The notes: a model not told the origin generated them from the sequence alone. Counted from the first letter of the stretch, positions 1 to 11,100 are shown. The stretch: 64,000 nt of DNA from Diphasiastrum complanatum (GCA_029204225.1 CM055107.1:16671309-16735308), one strand, 5' to 3'. Made by a program: numbers and translations.

Positions 1-39
1 TAGAGTTCACAGCAATGAACACAATAAATAATGTATTAT

Positions 40-172
40 GGAAGGAGCTGGGCAGAGGCCATTCTGCCCGGTAAGTATTTCTAGAATTTTTCAAGGCGAG
101 GCCCGGAGGGGCCGAGCCTGAAAATTTTTGAAAATCCGAACCGGGCAGAATGGCCTCTACTCGGCCCCTTCC
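40..172. repeat. Foldback (inverted repeat) element
   Basis: The left arm beginning GGAAGGAGCTGGGCAGAGG and the right arm ending CTCGGCCCCTTCC are near-perfect reverse complements. The shared core is GGCCATTCTGCCCGG. The loop contains a second small GC-rich hairpin around GGCCCGGAGGGGCC. No coding potential is seen. The structure is typical of a small foldback MITE; target-site duplications were not resolved. Confidence 0.7.
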
Positions 173-395
173 ATTGCGTAATGGATTTTTAGACCCTTTT
201 TAAACCAATGCTTAGCTGCCACGTGGCAAGTGCAAGCAGAATCAGCACTAAAAAAATTTGAGACCAATCCGATGCTGCCACGTGGCAGACGCTGGCAGAA
301 TCTGCACTAATTTTTTTTTTAAAAAATAGGTGACTATTCTGCTTTTTAATCTGTTCAGAAATGGGCAAAATAGTCATCAAAAATCCATTGCGTCA
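171..395. mobile_element. MITE-like element with two G-box palindromes
   Basis: The ends are inverted repeats: GTAATGGATTTTTAGA on the left, and TCAAAAATCCATTGCGTCAT on the right. Inside, the perfect palindrome TGCCACGTGGCA occurs at 217-228 and 276-287, each followed by a similar GCAGAATC(A/T)GCACTAA stretch, so the interior is a diverged ~60 bp tandem duplication. It abuts the preceding foldback. CACGTG is the core of the plant bZIP/bHLH G-box, so the element could carry regulatory sites. Function is inference. Confidence 0.55.
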
Positions 396-1271
396 TATAT
401 AGAAACTCCCACTATGTGAATCACGATCCTTTCACTATATAGTCCAATGATACTTTCATGCCCAACCTAGATCATGATCATGGTAATGAAAACAAGAAGA
501 ACGGGGTCAAAGGGCCTCCAACCAACTGAACTATAATACTTTGAATATCATCCAATATACCAAAAGTAAATAGAATCCAGCCGGCGTCCTATTGGTGAAA
601 CTTACAATCTCCTAAGGTCTTGTTGAGTTTTTTGTTCTCAATTGTTGTGTTTGATTTGAAAAAAGGATAGTATTTGTTTGATGATGAATTTAACATTCAT
701 GCAAACAATAAGATATCAATAATTTCAGATAGGCGTCTCCTAAGAAAATAAGCACCCGAATCATAAACAGAATGTTTCATATGACACATAAAGAATGGCA
801 TATTTTCATTTGATACTTTCAAATACGTATCATACTTCATGCAGTTTGCCACACTTGATACACAAAAAAATCACAATGATAATAAAATCATGAGCTGACC
901 AAATCAATAAAAAACAGATGGCTATGTAGTTCAAAAAAAGCAAGATTAGACAAGGTCTTGAAAGTTATAGATTTTCTTTAAAATGTCAAATGATTGTTTA
1001 AAAATATGGGCCTTCTGGTTGAGAGGAATGCAATACCGTATGCTGAGCACTAAAGCATCAAAAGATAATCAAACTTCTGTAAAATGAAAGTACGCATACC
1101 CTTCGATTCGGGCAGCTAATTGTTGAAATATCTATATAATGGGTCGCAATTTCTTTGCAATTCATGAGGAGGTAAGCTGACTCTTTGCTGATCTAGTGAC
1201 TCTGTTCAAGTTGAAATAGCAAACTACTAGAGTATCTATATGGAGGCTCCTATTCCTCAGCAATTTGTGAC
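396..1271. other. 3' flank of the GGP gene
   Basis: AT-rich sequence without a convincing reading frame. It presumably contains the 3' untranslated region and terminator of the GDP-L-galactose phosphorylase gene, which is transcribed toward lower coordinates. No repeat or RNA gene was recognised here. Confidence 0.4.
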
Positions 1272-4141
1272 TTAAGATTGCATACAAATTTCTTTGCTTT
1301 TTTCAATATCAGCTGTGTAATCACTTTCCACTTTCATGCTGCCATTGCTGAGGCCATGAAAAGCTATACTGATTGACTGTTTGCCTAGAAGGGTTCCTGC
1401 TTCATCTGCAAGAGTTGTGTCTTTATGAATCTTGTGGCAATCTGCATTTCCTTGTCCAAGTTCTAGACAGAGGAGTTTAATATTGTTGAATGCCGCTTCT
1501 GGCAGCGAAACCTCAGCCAAGAGCTTCCAAGCATAGTCCTCTGAAGCCATCTCATAGTCCTCCTTCCGTTTTAGCACAATGTGGCCGCTAATCTCCCAAA
1601 CTGCAGGATTTACCTGTGTGTCCAAATACTCTTGGTCCACCTCTCCTCTCGCTTGCTTCGCAGCATAACACTACAAAAAGGGTGCTGGCTCCATGAGAAT
1701 TATGAAACTCTTCAACAATTGATGCATAACTAGAGAAAAATGCATCAAAGTAGAGTTCAAAACGTATTGAGATTATGTAAGATCAAAAACAAATTTGACC
1801 TTTATTTAAAGTTTTCAGACATATGCACACCTGAGGGAATAAGAAAATGCGTGTCCCACGATCAGCAATGAGCACATTGAAAGGGATATTGTAATCTTGA
1901 AGCTGCTTGCAGACTTGTACAACTAGATCGGCTAGTTGCTCCAAACTCCTTCCAAGCTCAAAAACAAGGCCCCGGACGGGGTACTCTGCCAACTCAAATA
2001 TTCCCACACCGCCTTGTTCTTTAAAAAGAGCACTCACAGGGGCTCTTTCAACAGCAAATGGAGCAGCCAAGTAGTATGCCTGCCAAAATCCAAACGATCA
2101 CACAATAAGCTTCACTTATTTTGGTCTAGATACCAAAGAATCAACATGTACCAAATTTTCTTTATACCTGAAAATGGAGATGATTGATGGTAGCAAACGC
2201 CCCTAAACTGTTGTAACCGAGGCGAAAATACGGATTATCCATTTCCACAGCGAAATTTAATGCTAGAAGAAAGGTTTCTGGTTCAAGTTTTTGTGGAAGA
2301 TGATCAAGAACCTTTGGTACCAAGAGCACGTGCCCATATTCTATAGGACTAACCTGCAAGTTCAACCAACTCAAGCCTGATGAATATATATCACCAATGA
2401 TCTAAACCTGACTGGTATAAGAAGGCCTAAAACCATTTGATACTCACAATAAAACCTGGTTCGCCATCCAGCACTTACAGCATAGGATAATAACACAAAT
2501 AAATTTGGAAGGTAAGAAGCCCACGTTTATTACGACCACGTTAGGGCTCCCTTTCACGGTTGCTGCGTCAAAATACCTGCTCCTTCCATCTTCACTCTCC
2601 TCAAAACAAAAAAGTAACTCTTCCTGACCAACTTTTGTGAAATTAAACTTCGCTGGATCAAATGGCTGAAGGACTTGATCTACACGGAATTCGGTTGGAC
2701 GCTTTTTCGAATGTCGTCCTTCATTTAGCTGAGCTATGAATCCAAACTTTCCAGGGAGAACCTGTAAAATAAGTTTAATATACCATGAACCATCACATGC
2801 AGAGAAATTTTTTTTTACTCAAGTACAAATACTAACATTGTTGTATGAAGAAAAATCCCTTCGAAATTCGCAAGTTCTATTCTGAGGATGCTTCATATAA
2901 TAGCAGTTTCCTAGTTGATTACAGAAAGAAACAGTCATGTGCTGCTGTACATGAGAGGAATAAGTTGTTACCTTAGTTTCACAAGCAGTGACATCATAGC
3001 GAAAGAGACCTCTGCTCGTGCGATCTTCCCACTGCAAATTGGATGCAATAAAAATGTCACAACCATTTTCCAAACTTAGGGCATATCCCCATGTCACATG
3101 CTTATCTCCTGAACACAGATGTAAAGCTAAAAACTACGGTGAATTCCTTGTCCTGATCATGTGTATATCAGATAACAATCATTTCCTACTCCAAATTATA
3201 GTTCCTTGGCAAATTTTCAGCACTTCTAAGTAAAAATACCTGTGCAAGGACAAGATTATCCAAGAAAGAATTCGATTGATCATGAATCATAAGCTCACAG
3301 TCTTCGCAATCCTCCAGCTCAGCTGTCTCAGCTGTCTTGTCTCCGTGGAATACATGAACCTGCTGATGCTTAGCTGAACACCGGCTCACAAACTTGAATA
3401 CGGGTAGCTTAGCCCCTGTCACGTCCAGAATCACAAATTCAGACTTGTAAGTCAAAAGGCTGCACTACCTTTGCCTGAGGCACAGCTAAAGATAAAACAG
3501 TAACTCTTATCAAGAAGCTTTGTGAATTGATTTACAGAAGAAAGCAAACTGAGTTCAATGCTCTCAAAAAAAAAGCAGATTTCTTTAAACAACCAGCTCA
3601 AATCCTACAAATTGACCAAATTAAGAGTCAAGAACTTTAATATGATGAGGCTAAACTAATTTTAAGAATATGAGCATCCACCAAGACTTTACCTGAGCCG
3701 TTGCCAACTATAACAGAGTAGGTCTTAACATGAAAATTTGTAAAATTCTTGATCCAAATGAAACAAACAGAATTCAATACTCTCAAAACATGGGCTGGAT
3801 TGTTTAAAACCAAGCTGAGATCACACAAATCAACCAGGCTCTTAAAGGGCCGCGAACATAAAGCTTCAAATTCCAGTGACCACTCTCCAGACATCAAGCA
3901 TCAAAGCTAACAGAAAATTACATCAAGCATGTGCAAGGATAAGCACTTTCCATTTAAAATTTCATAACACGAAGGGATGCAGAAAATTGAGGTCAGTCTT
4001 TATAATCAAGGCAGTAAAACAGATATGATACTAACCAAGTACACAACAGCCTCCAAGACAGTTGCGGCCACACCCAGCCTGCTGCTCCATGCTTTCTTGA
4101 TAGTTGGAAACAACAGTCGCGCATCTCTTGATCGTAACCAT
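1272..4141 (-). CDS. VTC2: GDP-L-galactose phosphorylase (VTC2/GGP type), seven coding exons
   Basis: Controls the first committed step of plant ascorbate synthesis, phosphorolysis of GDP-L-galactose to L-galactose-1-phosphate. Coding exons read on the minus strand are 4141-4036, 3415-3240, 3031-2972, 2761-2525, 2353-2168, 2079-1831 and 1670-1272. All introns are GT-AG and the join gives 470 codons plus stop (the Arabidopsis protein is about 442). Landmarks are an N-terminal CGRNCLGGCC (exon 1), RGLFRYDVTACETK (exon 3), SPIEYGHVLLVPKVLD (exon 5), the HIT-type triad HLHFQ at residues 251-255 at the exon 5/6 border, and TQVNPAVWEISGHIVLKRKE in exon 7. The ATG at 4141-4139 sits in GGATGG and opens MVTIKR, as in the family. 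The exon 4 donor (GTGGGC) is weak. The upstream open frame suggests translational control. Identity is very secure; exact splice sites are read by eye. Confidence 0.95.
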
Positions 4142-4382
4142 CCTGCCGAGACGCCGCTTGTCCATCCCTCACTTTCCTTGGAAGAGTGAGAGCGCAGGCA
4201 GGAAAGTAAGGGTACTGACCTCCTCCAGCCAAGTACAGCAAATCTGAGGGATGACCTCCTTCTGCTGGAGTGGCGCCCCTACCACCGTGGAATGAAGGAG
4301 AGCTCAAGAGCGAGTGGGAGGAGTGAAGGCTGGAAGGATGAATGGTGAATGAACGGTTGCGAGGAATGCTTATCACAGCCGT
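3409..4382 (-). promoter_or_regulatory. Non-AUG upstream ORF overlapping the GGP start
   Basis: A frame without any ATG at its head is open from an ACG at 4382-4380 through the leader and exon 1. After splicing it ends at TAA 3411-3409 in exon 2, giving about 117 codons that overlap the main start in another frame. Its product contains HGGRG, a segment LYLAGGG, and PYFPACALTLPRKVR, which looks protein-like rather than random. GGP genes of land plants are known to carry an ACG-initiated uORF that lowers GGP translation when ascorbate is high; position and start codon fit that element. Overlap with the main frame would hinder reinitiation. The match to the known peptide is from memory. Confidence 0.6.
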
Positions 4383-5300
4383 GATGGTTCAACTTCAAAC
4401 CCCTTGAAAACCCTCAAAACGCTTACACTACAATTCTCACTTCACCCAACAAGTTAATGCATGCGATTTCATGAAAAAGCTCTTCACACATGAAGGAAAT
4501 CGAAGCCGCATGCCTTGGAAGGAAAGAGAATCGATATGCTTAGAAGAGCATTAACAAAAAGCCAATGATTCCAACTTAGAAAGGGAAGATAGAAGCCGAA
4601 ACATAATCTGTGGCCGCTTGCTTTAAAGGAGGATGGATATGCTTAAAAGACCATGAACAGAAATCCAATGCTTAGAAAATAGAAAGGGAGCGCAGAAGCC
4701 GAGATATAATCTGCAGTCGTATGCCTTGGAAGAAGGATGAATATGCCTAAAGAACCCCAACAGAAAGGGAATGGTTTAAAGCTTAGAAGGGGAAAAAGAA
4801 GCCGGAATCTAATGCGATTTAGGAGCAAATAGGAGATGAGATTTGATCTTGCAGATACAATAACCAAATGCTTTTGATGCTTTTGGCAAGGTGAGAAGCA
4901 AATATGATTGCGCTTTCAGATATTTTGGAAAGGAAAAGACGAAGACAAGGTGTATATGAAGCAAAAAGCAAGAGAGCTTGAATTTGGAGCAAAGAAGACA
5001 GGCTTTTGCTGCTTTTTCTCACGCGAAAAGCTGCGAGGGAGGTTGGGTGATTCTGGATCGCCAATTGACCAACAGACGAAGGGCGAGGGCGACGAGAGGG
5101 AATGAATGGAGGCGCTTGGTGGGTTCGGAGATGGAGGGCGTGGAGCCAAGGCGATCGATCACCGATCGATCGATACCGCTCGCAAACTGGAGGAGAAAAG
5201 CCGAAGGAAAAGAGAAGACATGCAGGAACGCACGCAGGCAGCTCGAAAATATAGAAAGAAAAAAGCGAAGGAAAGCTCCTCTCTCTCTCTCTCGCTCCCC
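4383..5300 (-). promoter_or_regulatory. GGP 5' leader and proximal promoter
   Basis: Between the upstream frame and the G-box cluster there is no independent gene. On the minus strand the sequence is pyrimidine-rich, as plant leaders often are. A (CT)n run on the plus strand at 5278-5292 is followed by CCCCATAAATAGGG at 5297-5310. ATAAATA reads as a TATA box on the plus strand, and TATTTAT on the minus strand is a weaker TATA-like match. The reading frames here are purine/pyrimidine-biased shadows. Leader length is inferred, up to about 1.1 kb. Confidence 0.4.
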
Positions 5301-5360
5301 ATAAATAGGGCATGCAGTTTTTGGACACTGAATATCTTACGCTCCCTCGCTTGGATCTCT

Positions 5361-5416
5361 GACACGTGTCTTCTGCCACGTGGACTCCTTCAAATAGGTA
5401 CCGCAGGACCACGTGG
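5361..5416. promoter_or_regulatory. Triple G-box cluster upstream of GGP
   Basis: CACGTG occurs at 5363-5368, 5377-5382 and 5410-5415, in the contexts GACACGTGTC, GCCACGTGG and CCACGTGGC. Three such sites in 53 bp upstream of a light- and stress-responsive ascorbate gene suggest bZIP or PIF/bHLH control. The sites are certain as sequence; the regulatory role is inferred. Confidence 0.55.
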
Positions 5417-5539
5417 CACGATCTGAAAGACTGTAGTCAGATCCAGCGATGTCTACGCATCATGGAAAGAGAGATAGTGGGAGTGAACTGCATTATTACT
5501 GATAAAAAAAATTTATCTCCAAAATAAATAAAAATAATT

Positions 5540-5962
5540 CACTGAAATTAGCTTTTGCTTTTTTTTTTATGAAGGAATTTGAAGAGGCCTCACAAAATAA
5601 AATCTGTGGGGGCGAAAATTGTAACCCCCAAAGAATTTTAAAGGGGGGGAATGTCCTGCTCTGAGGCCCTTCCGCCCCGGAAGAGTGTGCGCCCGAGGGC
5701 AGAGGCCCGAGGGCGCCCGGTCTTCCACGGGCGGAAGGGCGGAGGATCAAGACCTGCCCTTCTGTGAATTCCGTTTTTACATTTTTTTTTTTTGACGTAA
5801 ATTTTTTTTTACGTGCACCTTTCGGGCGGAAGGTGTATGTAAAAAACGTAATTTTTTTATGTGCACCTTCGGGTGTCTGTAAAAAAAAAATTTGCCCCAC
5901 AGATTACGTTATGTGAGGCATCACCATTTCCTTTGTAAAAATTTAAAAACTGATTTCACGTG
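5540..5962. mobile_element. Foldback MITE with GC-rich hairpin core, copy 1
   Basis: Long imperfect terminal inverted repeats (about 70 bp) run from CACTGAAATTAGC on the left to TGATTTCACGTG on the right. They include GCCTCACA...ATCTGTGGGG and its complement. Internally there are T-rich blocks, paired copies of the motif TACGTGCACCTTTCGGGCGG, and a strong GC-rich hairpin at about 5662-5746 (CCCTTCCGCCC versus GGGCGGAAGGG). No protein is encoded; short frames across it are artefacts. A second copy lies inverted at 6793-7110. Confidence 0.7.
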
Positions 5963-6792
5963 TACGGACAACCGAAAAGTGAATATTATAAAGTTTGAGC
6001 GAAAAGTGCGTGTAAAAAGAATCAAAAAATCAATAGCTGATTCTACGTGGAAGAAGGGTCTCTTGCTCGGGTCCTTCCACCCTTTGAGAGCGGAACCTTC
6101 TCTCTGACCACCACCCCCCCAAAAAAAAATTGACTTGTCAATTTTGTTTTTAAATTCGCAAACTTTTGAAAACCTACATGAAATCAAAGCTTAGGATATT
6201 TTCTATTTTTAGTTTACATATATTAATTTTGTTTTTAATTTTCAAACATACATGCCCAAGCTCTTTCAGCTCTTTACAGCTTATATTAGGTTTTTAATTT
6301 TATTTTTTATATGATTAGGAGCTATATTTTATCAGGTTAAATTCTATGTTTATTAATTACAAAATAAGTAATTTGTGGTTTGACACTTTCTATTGTCAAA
6401 GAGAGAATCTCCTTTGCCTTCTAGTGCCCGTCAATGGCATTTTGAAGTGTGAACATGGACGGAATTTTTGGAAAGGCATTTGAATAGAGGTATCTTATTC
6501 GTATTTTGAAAGGCACGAATACTTGTCAAAATGCAACGCCCGGGCTTCAACTTCAACTTCAATGAGCGAGAGTTAGATGGTAATGGCTTGCCAAGCTCCA
6601 CGTAGTCCTACGCGCAGTTCAAAGTCTGGTCTCCATACTCACGCCCATGCCACTATACACCAAACGCCAAACCGGGCACTCATTATCTTCGTCGCGTCGT
6701 TTACTCCAACTTTTTAATGAGGGGAGGCTGCCAAGAAAGGGCTTAGGATGGAGGGCAGTTTTTCATGCTCACCTAGAAAGCTGAAGTACCTA
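5963..6792. other. Intergenic sequence between two MITE copies
   Basis: AT-rich sequence with no credible gene. It contains a C/A homopolymer junction near 6110-6130 and a GC-richer patch near 6540-6700. Nothing else was recognised. Confidence 0.35.
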
Positions 6793-7110
6793 AAATCAGT
6801 TTTCAATTTTTTACAAAGAAAAATGACCGCCTCACAAAACATAATCGGTGGGGCAAATGTTTTTTACATGCACCTTCCAACTTCGGAAGGTGCACGTAAA
6901 AAAGTTTACTTTTTTTTTACACGCACCTTTCGGTCAGAAGATTTGTGTAAAAAAATATTTACCTCAAAAAAAAAGAAGTGAAAACAGATTTCATGCAAGG
7001 GAAGGGCCGGCCGGCTCTCGGCCCTTCCGCCCGCGGAAGGCTGTGTGCCCTCGGGCCTCCGCCCTCGGGCGCACAGCCTTCCGAGGCGGAAGGGCCTTGG
7101 AACCTGGCCT
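6793..7110. mobile_element. Foldback MITE, copy 2 (inverted, one end missing)
   Basis: This matches the reverse complement of the element at 5540-5962 from AAATCAGTTTT through GCCTCACAAAACATAATC, the CACCTTCC...GGAAGGTGCACGT arms and the GC-rich hairpin at about 7017-7097. After the hairpin the sequence diverges and the second terminal repeat is absent, so this copy is truncated at its right end. It is non-coding. Confidence 0.65.
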
Positions 7111-8065
7111 CCCCCCCGTTAAAACATCTTCTACTCTCTTATTTTTTCTTTTGTCGTAATAATATTTAAGACGCACGTGTAAAAAAACTAAAATAAAAAA
7201 GAGAGTCACATGATTTTAGCGCTTAGGGCCTCTTTGCATGTGCAAAAACTCGGCCCATTCTTGACGTCAAGAACGGGGCTGGCAGGGAAGAAAAATGTCT
7301 TCACTTGGACCCGTGAACTCTAATACCATCCGTCGGGTCAATCTTCCCAACTCCCTCATCTCCACGCTCCCTCAGCCTCCCCGAGTCGGCCTGCCATCAG
7401 TGACTTGCTCCTGGCTGCAGCAAATGAGCACTTGATTGCAACAAATTGTCACGTGGCTACAACAATCAGCTTCATTCAGAGCAAGATTGCGAGATAATTG
7501 GTTCTAGCATGCAAAGACGAGTTTCCACCCGAGCTGGCAGAGGCCCTCCCACTCATTACGTCAATCACGGGCCATGTGGCTCATGTGAAGAGGCCCTTAT
7601 GGAGGTGGAATCAAATCAGTGACCGAGAAAACTGGCAAAAAAACCGAAATCATAAAATATCTAACAATTTTTTATACAAGTTCTCTATAATGCAGGTTTT
7701 TCGAGGATAACTCTCAATGATTTCCTTTGTAAAGAGATAGAAAGAGATTTTAGGGTAAGAAGAATAGAATTCACTTTTATACATGAATGCTAGCCACATG
7801 GTCTCATGAACGCCACTTGGAGTATATCCAACAACTGCTAGTGACACGTGGCACAATCTAAGGCTCCAAAGCATATCCGACGGTGGAGAGTTAAAAATCA
7901 AACTTGGAGGGCCTGTCGGTGCCCCTGTTTTCGAAGCCTCGAATTTCGACCAATCAAAATGAAGGTAGGACGTTGGGTTGCCAACTGTTGGTGGGGCCCC
8001 TGCATTTCTGTTTTGGTCACATGGTCTCTTCGAAAGACGAAAGTGACCGTGGAAAAGAGGGAGGT
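7111..8065. other. Intergenic, promoter-like but no gene assigned
   Basis: Mixed-composition sequence with a G-box (GACACGTGGCAC) near 7842-7853. A 231-codon frame is open on the minus strand across 7650-8345, but it starts without a supported context, spans the tandem repeat that follows, and resembles no family known to me. It is treated as non-coding. Confidence 0.3.
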
Positions 8066-8183
8066 TGGCGATTGGACCAAATTCCAGATTAGACCGTTTT
8101 TTGTGTAAATGCATGGACCGGACATTGGCGATTGGATCAAATTCCAGCATATACCGTTTTTGTGTAATTGCGTGGACCGGACA
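8066..8183. repeat. 59 bp tandem duplication
   Basis: Two adjacent units start TTGGCGATTGGA(C/T)CAAATT and end ATGGACCGGACA or GTGGACCGGACA. The second begins at 8125, and a third partial start (TTGC) begins at 8184. They differ at a few positions. Confidence 0.8.
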
Positions 8184-9496
8184 TTGCAGTGCTGTACATT
8201 GACACGTATTCTTTGTTTTTTTCAGATTGACAGGTTGAGCTTGAGTACTCCACGGAAATTTGACATTTACGTTTGTAGTTTCCTTGGCGTTGCTTGTCAC
8301 ACATGAACAAAGTTTCTGCCTTTCATTTCCCCCTTCAAAATGCAAATGAAAGGCAATCTTATGGCAGAATTGGAGACGTTTGAAGGACTGGTTGGCGTGA
8401 GTTGAAACTTTTAAGTTTGCATTGAAGAGGCCAGCAAAGAGTCAAAAAGATACAAAGATTTAAGAGACAAAAAAAAAAAAGAGCTTCTAATGGGCCCCAT
8501 TCTTTGCTATAAGGTTCTCCTTAACACACACCAATTCATTGATGAGCCAATTTAACATCACCACTACGCAGGAGTGGTGGTGTCCCGCAAATCTAAGGGC
8601 GGAGAATGATACCCTGTTTCTGAAATATGGGTGTTGCAACTTGCAACCCGATCTCCACTAGAATGGGCTCATCCCAATTTTCCAACTCCCCTGGACCTTC
8701 ACACAAATGGACCCCCGAAAGCCATGACGTAGGAGAAAGTGCTATCCGTGGACTACATAGTATAAACGTATTGCCAATCTTATGTGGTTGTGCATGTGGC
8801 TTAGGTAATATGAGCATATTGCCAACCATGTGTGATTGTGCCTGCCCTCATCCACGAGTGTACAATCCATCAAGACCACCCAATTGGATTAGGGTGGGCT
8901 CATATTGCCATTGTAATCAATTGGCAATATGTTCTTATGAGTACTTACATAGTACAAGATATGAGGGATGTTTCAAAAAGGATATTCTTATTCCTTTTCA
9001 TATTTGGGAACGTGGCATTAGATAAACAATAAATTGCAAACTTCAAAAACATGTCTATGGCACTTTTAATGAAGATAATGTCTAAAAATCAACTCCAACA
9101 TTGTGTGATATTATCATATTGTAAGACTCCCAATTCCACCTCAACCGCCCTCCACACAAGTGGACCTCAAGAGTTAAGATAGGAGAAGTAGATGATGTGG
9201 GAAAGAGTGTCATGCTAGGATCACCTATTAAGTACATAATGTGAGGGATGCCTCAAAAGAAATTTTGTTTTATCTAATTAACTTAATGTGACTTCCTAGG
9301 CTTTGGACAAATGTACACAACCAATATGTTATATATACAACATGAAGAAGAAAGCTCACCTTTTTGGGTTTTTACCCAAGTAAACTAGATCCTCTCTACT
9401 CTAGAATATTTCATGAGATTTCATGATGATCTTCTTCGAATTATGAAACCTTATTTCCTAAACAAAATTTATAAAAAAGAGTACTTTAAGTGAGTG
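8184..9496. other. Intergenic with diffuse repeats
   Basis: No gene recognised. The phrase ATTGCCAA followed by a TGTG(G/A)TTGTGC segment recurs near 8772 and 8820, and related ATTGCCA words recur to about 8930, so the area looks like decayed repetitive DNA. Dense stop codons in all frames after 9000. Confidence 0.3.
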
Positions 9497-9970
9497 TCAT
9501 AATTCATATACATCCTTCTCTAGTATTTCCATATCTATAAATAAAATTCTTTGTAAAGAAGATCTTTTGTTTTTAACATTAAAGGGTTTTTCAAATCTCT
9601 TAATCACTTGTGTCCATAGGTGGCTTTCACATTCATAGAAAGGGTGTACTTGTGTAGTCCTTTCTTCCCTTAGACATCTTATTATTGCATTTACATTTAT
9701 TTTTTTTTGTCTTTCTTCACCAAAATAGCATGTTGTAGGATTCTTAGCACAAACACTTAGTACGCAACCAACTTCAATCCCTTTAGGGGCATCGTTCAAA
9801 TCATAGGTAATATGTAGCATACCAACAAGATTAACAAAGGGAAATTTTCTAGCAAAAGTGGCTTTTTGACACAAATAAAGAGTGTGGACAGTTGACCATG
9901 CCTTTGCATAAATAAGTGCTCGATTCAAAGATCTAAGTAGCAACATCAATGAGGCATTTGAGGGATACAA
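9497..9970 (-). CDS. Unrecognised 157-codon open frame
   Basis: An uninterrupted minus-strand frame with varied, protein-like composition, including segments NDAPKGIEVGCVLSVC and YECESHLWTQVIKRFEKPF. I do not recognise a family. It lies about 0.7 kb from a CACTA-type transposase fragment on the opposite strand, so it may be another transposon remnant. No conserved domain, signal peptide or splice structure could be assigned. A chance frame in AT-rich DNA remains possible. Confidence 0.2.
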   Translation of the reverse strand: MYPSNASLMLLLRSLNRALIYAKAWSTVHTLYLCQKATFARKFPFVNLVGMLHITYDLNDAPKGIEVGCVLSVCAKNPTTCYFGEERQKKINVNAIIRCLREERTTQVHPFYECESHLWTQVIKRFEKPFNVKNKRSSLQRILFIDMEILEKDVYEL

Positions 9971-10650
9971 GGGACCTAGCTTAGTTTATGATATTTAACT
10001 AATTGGTCATTCATTGGATTGATTGTAGGTGTAAACCATAGTTGCTTCAAACTTCAAAATCTTCTTCTTCTCTATTTTGTTTGTCTTTTCTTTCTTGATG
10101 ACCATTATCTTCTATTTTTTATCTTTATTTTTATATATCAAATGATGGTAATATAATATATATTAATGTAAAATATTAATATAATATATATTAATGTGAT
10201 AAATATTAATACAATATATAATAATATAATAAATAATTTTTTTTCCAAAGGAATAACTAACTGAAATTTCAATCATAGTGGCAGTGGGACTTTCTCAATT
10301 TGAGCCATCTTGCTCATATGGTCCAGTTTTCTGCAAGTCAGATGTTAGACAAGTTAGTTGGTGAGTGTGGGCATTGAGTTGGCATGATACTTTGTGTTGT
10401 CAGACCTAAATTTTAGTGTGGACCAAATGATTTGTTAGTGTGCTTGAGTTTAATAAATCAAATCGTTTGAACTTCCCCAAGAAGTATGGAAGTGGAAGTA
10501 GAGTGGATGGTCAAACATCAAATCCAAAACAGATTGAGTTTTGCTTTAAAAGCTAACACATCTATTGATTTTTTTGAATTTTAGAATATTGAGGTTTTCA
10601 TTGACTTATTTAAATGACACATTCTCTGTCGGCTTGTTTAGGCACACCAA
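9971..10650. other. AT-rich intergenic sequence
   Basis: Contains a TAATATA-rich block at about 10145-10235 (repeated ATTAATATAATATATATTAATG words). No gene seen. Confidence 0.35.
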
Positions 10651-10653
10651 CGA

Positions 10654-11100
10654 ATGCCATTAGAGGGTCTCAATCTGTTCATATTGAATTCCAAACGAAG
10701 AAAAGTCTCGATACCAGTGAGAGAACAAAGAATGAAACAAATAGAAGAAGCTAGTAGATTGTTGCAAACATTTGATGAGGAAGAAATTATTGTTGAAGAT
10801 GATGCTCATGATGATAATACTAAGGTACTACACGACAAAGAATGCATGACATGTTTGAATCATATTTTACAACACGATGACAATGAACATGCACACTCAA
10901 CAGTTGGAAAGAACATAGATGAAAGTGAAGTGTTGCATACTGATGATGAAAACGAGATATTCCAACGCAAAGAAGCCGACACTCCATTGTATCCAAGAGC
11001 ATTTTTTTCTCGATTGGCAACAACACTTCTCCTTCTAAACTTACAAGTTACGTACAAATGGAGTTCTAATAGTGTTACATCATTGTTCAGGTTTGCATAA
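10654..11100 (+). pseudogene. CACTA (En/Spm-type) transposase N-terminal fragment
   Basis: The frame encodes an acidic linker followed by ADTPLYPRAFFSRLATTLLL and a segment ending in YKWSSNSVTSLF. This resembles the block near the N-terminus of TNP2-type transposases, where a conserved PLYPGC, a serine-rich hydrophobic helix and a W-S-N/D-K-S-F motif occur in that order. The DDE core is absent and the frame closes soon after the block, so this is a decayed fragment. Family assignment rests on motif order only. Confidence 0.45.

Noticed and set aside
4819-5426. Overlapping frames on both strands in the GGP leader
   Set aside because: They mutually overlap, follow purine/pyrimidine bias and stop at the CT tract; only the ACG frame nearer the start has protein-like conserved phrases.
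7650-8345. 231-codon minus-strand open frame
   Set aside because: Long for chance, but it crosses a 59 bp tandem repeat, has no supported start, no domain and uneven composition, so it is not called as a gene.
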